In this document: positions 61,298 to 64,000 of the stretch, piece by piece
How positions within the stretch are numbered: position 1 is the stretch's first letter
Layout: each line of letters starts with the position of its first letter
NCBI GenBank assembly: GCA_041397845.1
Contig: JAWKVW010000008.1
Span: 1 to 64,000 of the forward strand
Direction of reading: 5' to 3'
Origin: JAKPQE01 sp041397845
Lineage (GTDB): Bacteria > Pseudomonadota > Alphaproteobacteria > Rhizobiales > JAKPQE01
Length of the DNA stretch: 64,000 bases
The notes under the pieces: model-generated
Databases searched by the model: none
What the model was told of the DNA's origin: nothing
Seen by the model: only the letters and a program-made list of their open reading frames with translations
Program-made: the position numbers and the translations under genes

Positions 61298-62656
61298 TTA
61301 AAGTCGTCGGAAACGGGCAATGAAGAAGCCGTCGAGCCCGCCCGGCACGCTCTCGCCGGCGGCAATTTCAAACGGCAGGGTCCGCAATTCGCCACGCTCG
61401 TTGAGCGAGCCGGCAAGACCCGGCACCTCGTCGGCGCCGATCGGCAGCCGCTCCAGCCCCGCCTCGCCGGCAAGCAGCGCGGCGGCGATTTCCTCGCCCT
61501 CCTCCTGTTCAAGCGAACAGGTGCAATAGACGAAAATCCCGCCAGGACGCACCAGATCGACCGCCCGCCGGGCGAGCGCGAGCTGCGTTCCGGCAAGGGT
61601 TGCGATATCCTCGGCCCGCTTCAGCACCGGAATTTCCGGATGCCGGCGGATCGTGCCCGTCGCCGAGCAGGGAGCATCGAGCAGCACCGCGTCGAAGGTC
61701 GTGCCCGGCTGCCAGTCGAGGATATCGGCCTCGATGACGGTCGCCTCGAGCTTGAGTCGCTTCAGGTTTTCCGAAAGCCGGCCGAGCCGGTCCGCCGACT
61801 GGTCGACGGCGACGACACGCGCGCCGGCGGCGGCAAGCTGCGCTGTTTTGCCGCCGGGTGCCGCGCAAAGGTCGGCCACCCTGAGGCCCGCGACATCGCC
61901 AAGGAGCCGCGCCGGCTGGCTCGCCGCCGTGTCCTGCACCCACCACGCTCCCTCGCCATAGCCGGCAAGATCCTCGATCCGCCCGCCCGGCGAAAGTCGC
62001 ACCGAGCCGGTGGCGAGCAGCGTGCCGCCGAGCTTTTCGGCCCAGCCCGCCGCATCGGCGGCAACCGTCAGGTCGAGCGCCGCCTCGTGCAGATGTGCCT
62101 CGCCGATCCGCCGCGCTGTCGCCTCGCCATAGGCCTTGCTCCAGCGCGCGAACATCCAGTCCGGCGTGTTGATCCGCGCTTCGTCGATATCGGCGAGCAG
62201 TTCGACCTTTTCGGTCGCCAGCCGCCGCATGACGGCGTTCACCAGCCCCTTGTAGTGGCGCATGTCGCGGTCCTGCGCCGCCGTCTCGACGGCGAGCGCC
62301 ACGGCGGCATGATCCGGCACATCGAGATAGAGCACCTGCGCGGCGCCGACGGCGAGCACATGCTGCAGCCGCGCCACGCGCTTCGGCGGCGGCGTCTCGA
62401 TCAGCCGCGCCAGCACCGTGACGATCGCACCGCGATGGCGCAGCGCCGCCCCGAGGATCGCCCGCACCAGCGCCCGGTCCTTGGCGATGAGCCCCGGATA
62501 GAGCGCATGCCCGCCGGCCCCGAGCACCTGATCGAGGCGCCGGCCCCGGTCGATGATCTCGCCGAGACACTCCGCCGCGATCCGCCGGGCGGCAAGCCCG
62601 ACCGTCCGCCGCACATCCGGACCACGGCCACGCCGGCCGCCGGCAGGGCGCGCCAT
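61298..62656 (-). CDS. rsmB: 16S rRNA m5C methyltransferase RsmB-like
   Basis: SAM-dependent RNA methyltransferase of 452 residues modifying C967-type cytosine in 16S rRNA. The N-terminal half is NusB-like (AIVTVLARLIETPPPKRVARLQ; NAVMRRLATEKVEL). The catalytic half has VADLCAAPGGKTAQLAAAGARV, LLDAPCSATGTIRRHPE with the PC-motif Cys, and VYCTCSLEQEEGEEI with the nucleophile Cys. The ATG overlaps the htpX stop by one base (TGATG), so both are translated together. Ends IARFRRL, as usual. Confidence 0.93.
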   Translation of the reverse strand: MARPAGGRRGRGPDVRRTVGLAARRIAAECLGEIIDRGRRLDQVLGAGGHALYPGLIAKDRALVRAILGAALRHRGAIVTVLARLIETPPPKRVARLQHVLAVGAAQVLYLDVPDHAAVALAVETAAQDRDMRHYKGLVNAVMRRLATEKVELLADIDEARINTPDWMFARWSKAYGEATARRIGEAHLHEAALDLTVAADAAGWAEKLGGTLLATGSVRLSPGGRIEDLAGYGEGAWWVQDTAASQPARLLGDVAGLRVADLCAAPGGKTAQLAAAGARVVAVDQSADRLGRLSENLKRLKLEATVIEADILDWQPGTTFDAVLLDAPCSATGTIRRHPEIPVLKRAEDIATLAGTQLALARRAVDLVRPGGIFVYCTCSLEQEEGEEIAAALLAGEAGLERLPIGADEVPGLAGSLNERGELRTLPFEIAAGESVPGGLDGFFIARFRRL

Positions 62657-63609
62657 CAGCCCCAGGGCCCGCGCGTCGGGCGATCGCCGCTGGAAGAGCG
62701 GCCCCAGGGACCAGCCTCGCCGGCATCGCGATTGAGCGGCGGCGGCGAAGACGGCCGTCGGCCGCCGAATTCGGCGGTCATGCCCTGCAGGGCCCGGATG
62801 CGATTGCCCGTATCCGGGTGGGTCGAAAAGAGGTTGTCCATGCGCTCGCCCGACAGCGGATTGATGATGAAGAGATGCGCCGTCGCCGGATTGTGCTCGG
62901 CGCTGGCATTGCGGATGTGTTCGGCGCTGCCCGAGATCTTGGCAAGCGCCGAGGCAAGCGACAACGGCTGGCCGGAGATCTCCGCCCCGGCCCGGTCGGC
63001 CGCGTATTCCCGCGTCCGGCTGATCGCCATCTGCACGAGAGCGGCCGCGATCGGCGCAAGCAGTGCTGCCGCGATTGCGCCGATCGCCCCGAACGGACTG
63101 TTGTTATCCCGGTTGCCGCCGAAGAAGAAGGCGAAATTCGCCAGCATCGAGATTGCACCGGCGATCGTTGCCGTGATCGTCATCGTCAGCGTGTCGCGAT
63201 TGCGCACATGGCCGAGCTCATGCGCCATGACGCCGGCGATCTCGTCGCGGCTGAGCATGTTGAGCAGCCCGGTCGTTGCCGCAACCGCCGCGTTCTGCGG
63301 ATTGCGGCCGGTGGCGAAGGCGTTCGGCTGCGGATTTTCCATGATGTAGACCTTCGGCATCGGCAGCCCGGCCCGCGCCGCAAGGTCCCGCACGAGATGA
63401 TGGAACTCCGGCGCCGAGCGCTCGTCGACCTCGACGGCGCCATGCATCCGCAGCACCATCTTGTCGGCGTTCCAGTAGCTGAAGAAATTGAGGCCGAGCG
63501 CCACGACAAACGCCACCATCATGCCGCCCGTGCCGCCGACAATGTAGCCGACGCCCATGAACAGCGCCGTCAGCGCCGCGAGAAGCATGGCCGTTCGCAT
63601 GAGATTCAT
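62656..63609 (-). CDS. htpX: Membrane zinc protease HtpX
   Basis: M48 metalloprotease of 317 residues for quality control of inner-membrane proteins. Two N-terminal helices (RTAMLLAALTALFMGVGYIVG; GGMMVAFVVALGLNFFSYW) precede the zinc motif MAHELGHVRNRDTL near residue 130-143; two further helices follow and the third zinc ligand is in REYAADRAGAEI. The Pro/Gly/Arg-rich tail (RRPSSPPPLNRD...) is common in alphaproteobacterial HtpX. I chose the ATG at 63609 (MNLMRTAMLL). It heads a two-gene unit with rsmB and diverges from the next gene. Confidence 0.94.
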   Translation of the reverse strand: MNLMRTAMLLAALTALFMGVGYIVGGTGGMMVAFVVALGLNFFSYWNADKMVLRMHGAVEVDERSAPEFHHLVRDLAARAGLPMPKVYIMENPQPNAFATGRNPQNAAVAATTGLLNMLSRDEIAGVMAHELGHVRNRDTLTMTITATIAGAISMLANFAFFFGGNRDNNSPFGAIGAIAAALLAPIAAALVQMAISRTREYAADRAGAEISGQPLSLASALAKISGSAEHIRNASAEHNPATAHLFIINPLSGERMDNLFSTHPDTGNRIRALQGMTAEFGGRRPSSPPPLNRDAGEAGPWGRSSSGDRPTRGPWG

Positions 63610-63765
63610 CCGAAAACTCCGTCGTTTGGCATCGTCCCGCCCGGTGCGACCACAAGGGGGACTGGAGCCGATATAGGCAATTGGTATATATGATGGGTAC
63701 GGCGTGACCGCCCCGCAAGAATGGGTGGCATTAGCCGTTCGATTCCAAGGGGGAAGGAAACGCAA

Positions 63766-63972
63766 ATGCAGACTGCCAAGAAGATGTCCGACATCGATAC
63801 CACAGACCGCCGGGCCGACGCTGCCAGGCGCGCCCTCGCCGAGGCCGCCGCCCGTCGTGACCGGCTGGATGAGCGCCGCTTTGCGGCAACGCCCGAGATC
63901 GGCGGCCGCGAGGGTCCCGACCCGGCCCGCTATGGCGACTGGGAAAAGAACGGCATCGCGTCGGACTTCTGA
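63766..63972 (+). CDS. DUF1674 / SDHAF4-like succinate dehydrogenase assembly factor
   Basis: Small protein of 68 residues. The charged, helical N-terminal part (DRRADAARRALAEAAARRD) is followed by the conserved C-terminus EIGGREGPDPARYGDWEKNG and IASDF that defines DUF1674. Family members in eukaryotes (SDHAF4) bind the flavinated SdhA subunit and help assemble complex II; bacterial members are presumed to act likewise. The ATG at 63766 follows a GGAAGGAAA ribosome binding site. It is divergent from htpX. Confidence 0.88.
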   Translation: MQTAKKMSDIDTTDRRADAARRALAEAAARRDRLDERRFAATPEIGGREGPDPARYGDWEKNGIASDF

Positions 63973-64000
63973 TCCGGCGCGCCGCGAGCCTGTCCGAATG

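Overview
This window looks like chromosome from a GC-rich alphaproteobacterium of the Hyphomicrobiales (Rhizobiales) type. The evidence is a strong G/C third-position bias, a urease operon joined to a urea ABC transporter, a PlcP/Agt lipid-remodelling pair behind a rhizobial-type PHO box, the large (~1,600-residue) NAD-glutamate dehydrogenase, and the neighbourhood purH / heparinase II-III / rsmB / htpX / SDHAF4-like protein. I do not assign a genus. There is no rRNA, CRISPR array, phage module or complete IS element.

Layout. 0-2.2 kb: AT-richer accessory DNA with a small orphan gene and a HigBA-type toxin-antitoxin pair whose toxin frame is broken. 2.2-7.4 kb: a LysM protein, an omptin-like outer-membrane barrel, a TerB-like protein, a class I glutamine amidotransferase (its stop lies in a 14-bp tandem repeat), a left-handed beta-helix protein and a MarR regulator with a C-terminal cysteine cluster. 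7.8-15.1 kb: a minus-strand set of FAD amine oxidase (AmaA-like), piperidine-6-carboxylate dehydrogenase (AmaB), a FabD-like acyltransferase without the malonate-binding Arg and a fused 2-oxoacid dehydrogenase E1, with a divergent LysR gene that has a perfect palindrome at its start. 15.1-28.0 kb: a minus-strand array for import and beta-oxidation of an organic acid: acyl-CoA synthetase, LivGF-SBP-LivHM, acyl-CoA dehydrogenase, ETF-QO, thiolase and a second acyl-CoA synthetase cut by an in-frame stop. 28.1-30.9 kb: a divergent PAS hybrid histidine kinase and OmpR-type regulator, perhaps the array's sensor. 30.9-31.8 kb: a decayed HIRAN domain, ~88-bp direct repeats and tRNA-Ala(CGC). 32.0-33.9 kb: PHO box, plcP and agt. 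34.0-44.9 kb: urtABCDE-ureDA-orf-ureBCEFG, read leftward from a sigma-54 type promoter. 45.1-49.4 kb: a ChaN-like protein, then gamma-glutamyltransferase, a small cytochrome c and an endonuclease/exonuclease/phosphatase gene, all with broken frames. 49.5-52.4 kb: LemA, two TPM-domain proteins (one with a palindromic repeat inside its N-terminal frame) and an AhpD-like protein. 52.7-57.5 kb: NAD-GDH broken by three small indels. 57.6-64 kb: purH, heparinase-like protein, rsmB, htpX and a DUF1674/SDHAF4-like gene.

How the parts work together. Three nutrient themes are visible. Nitrogen: urea uptake and hydrolysis under a probable nitrogen-controlled promoter, plus glutamate, gamma-glutamyl and lysine/pipecolate catabolism. 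Phosphorus: phosphate-starvation exchange of phospholipids for glycolipids. Carbon: uptake, CoA activation and beta-oxidation of an unknown carboxylic acid, with electrons delivered to quinone through ETF-QO. The frame breaks at 46.5-48.5 kb and in the GDH gene are mostly single-base losses at short G/C runs, so consensus errors must be excluded before calling them pseudogenes.
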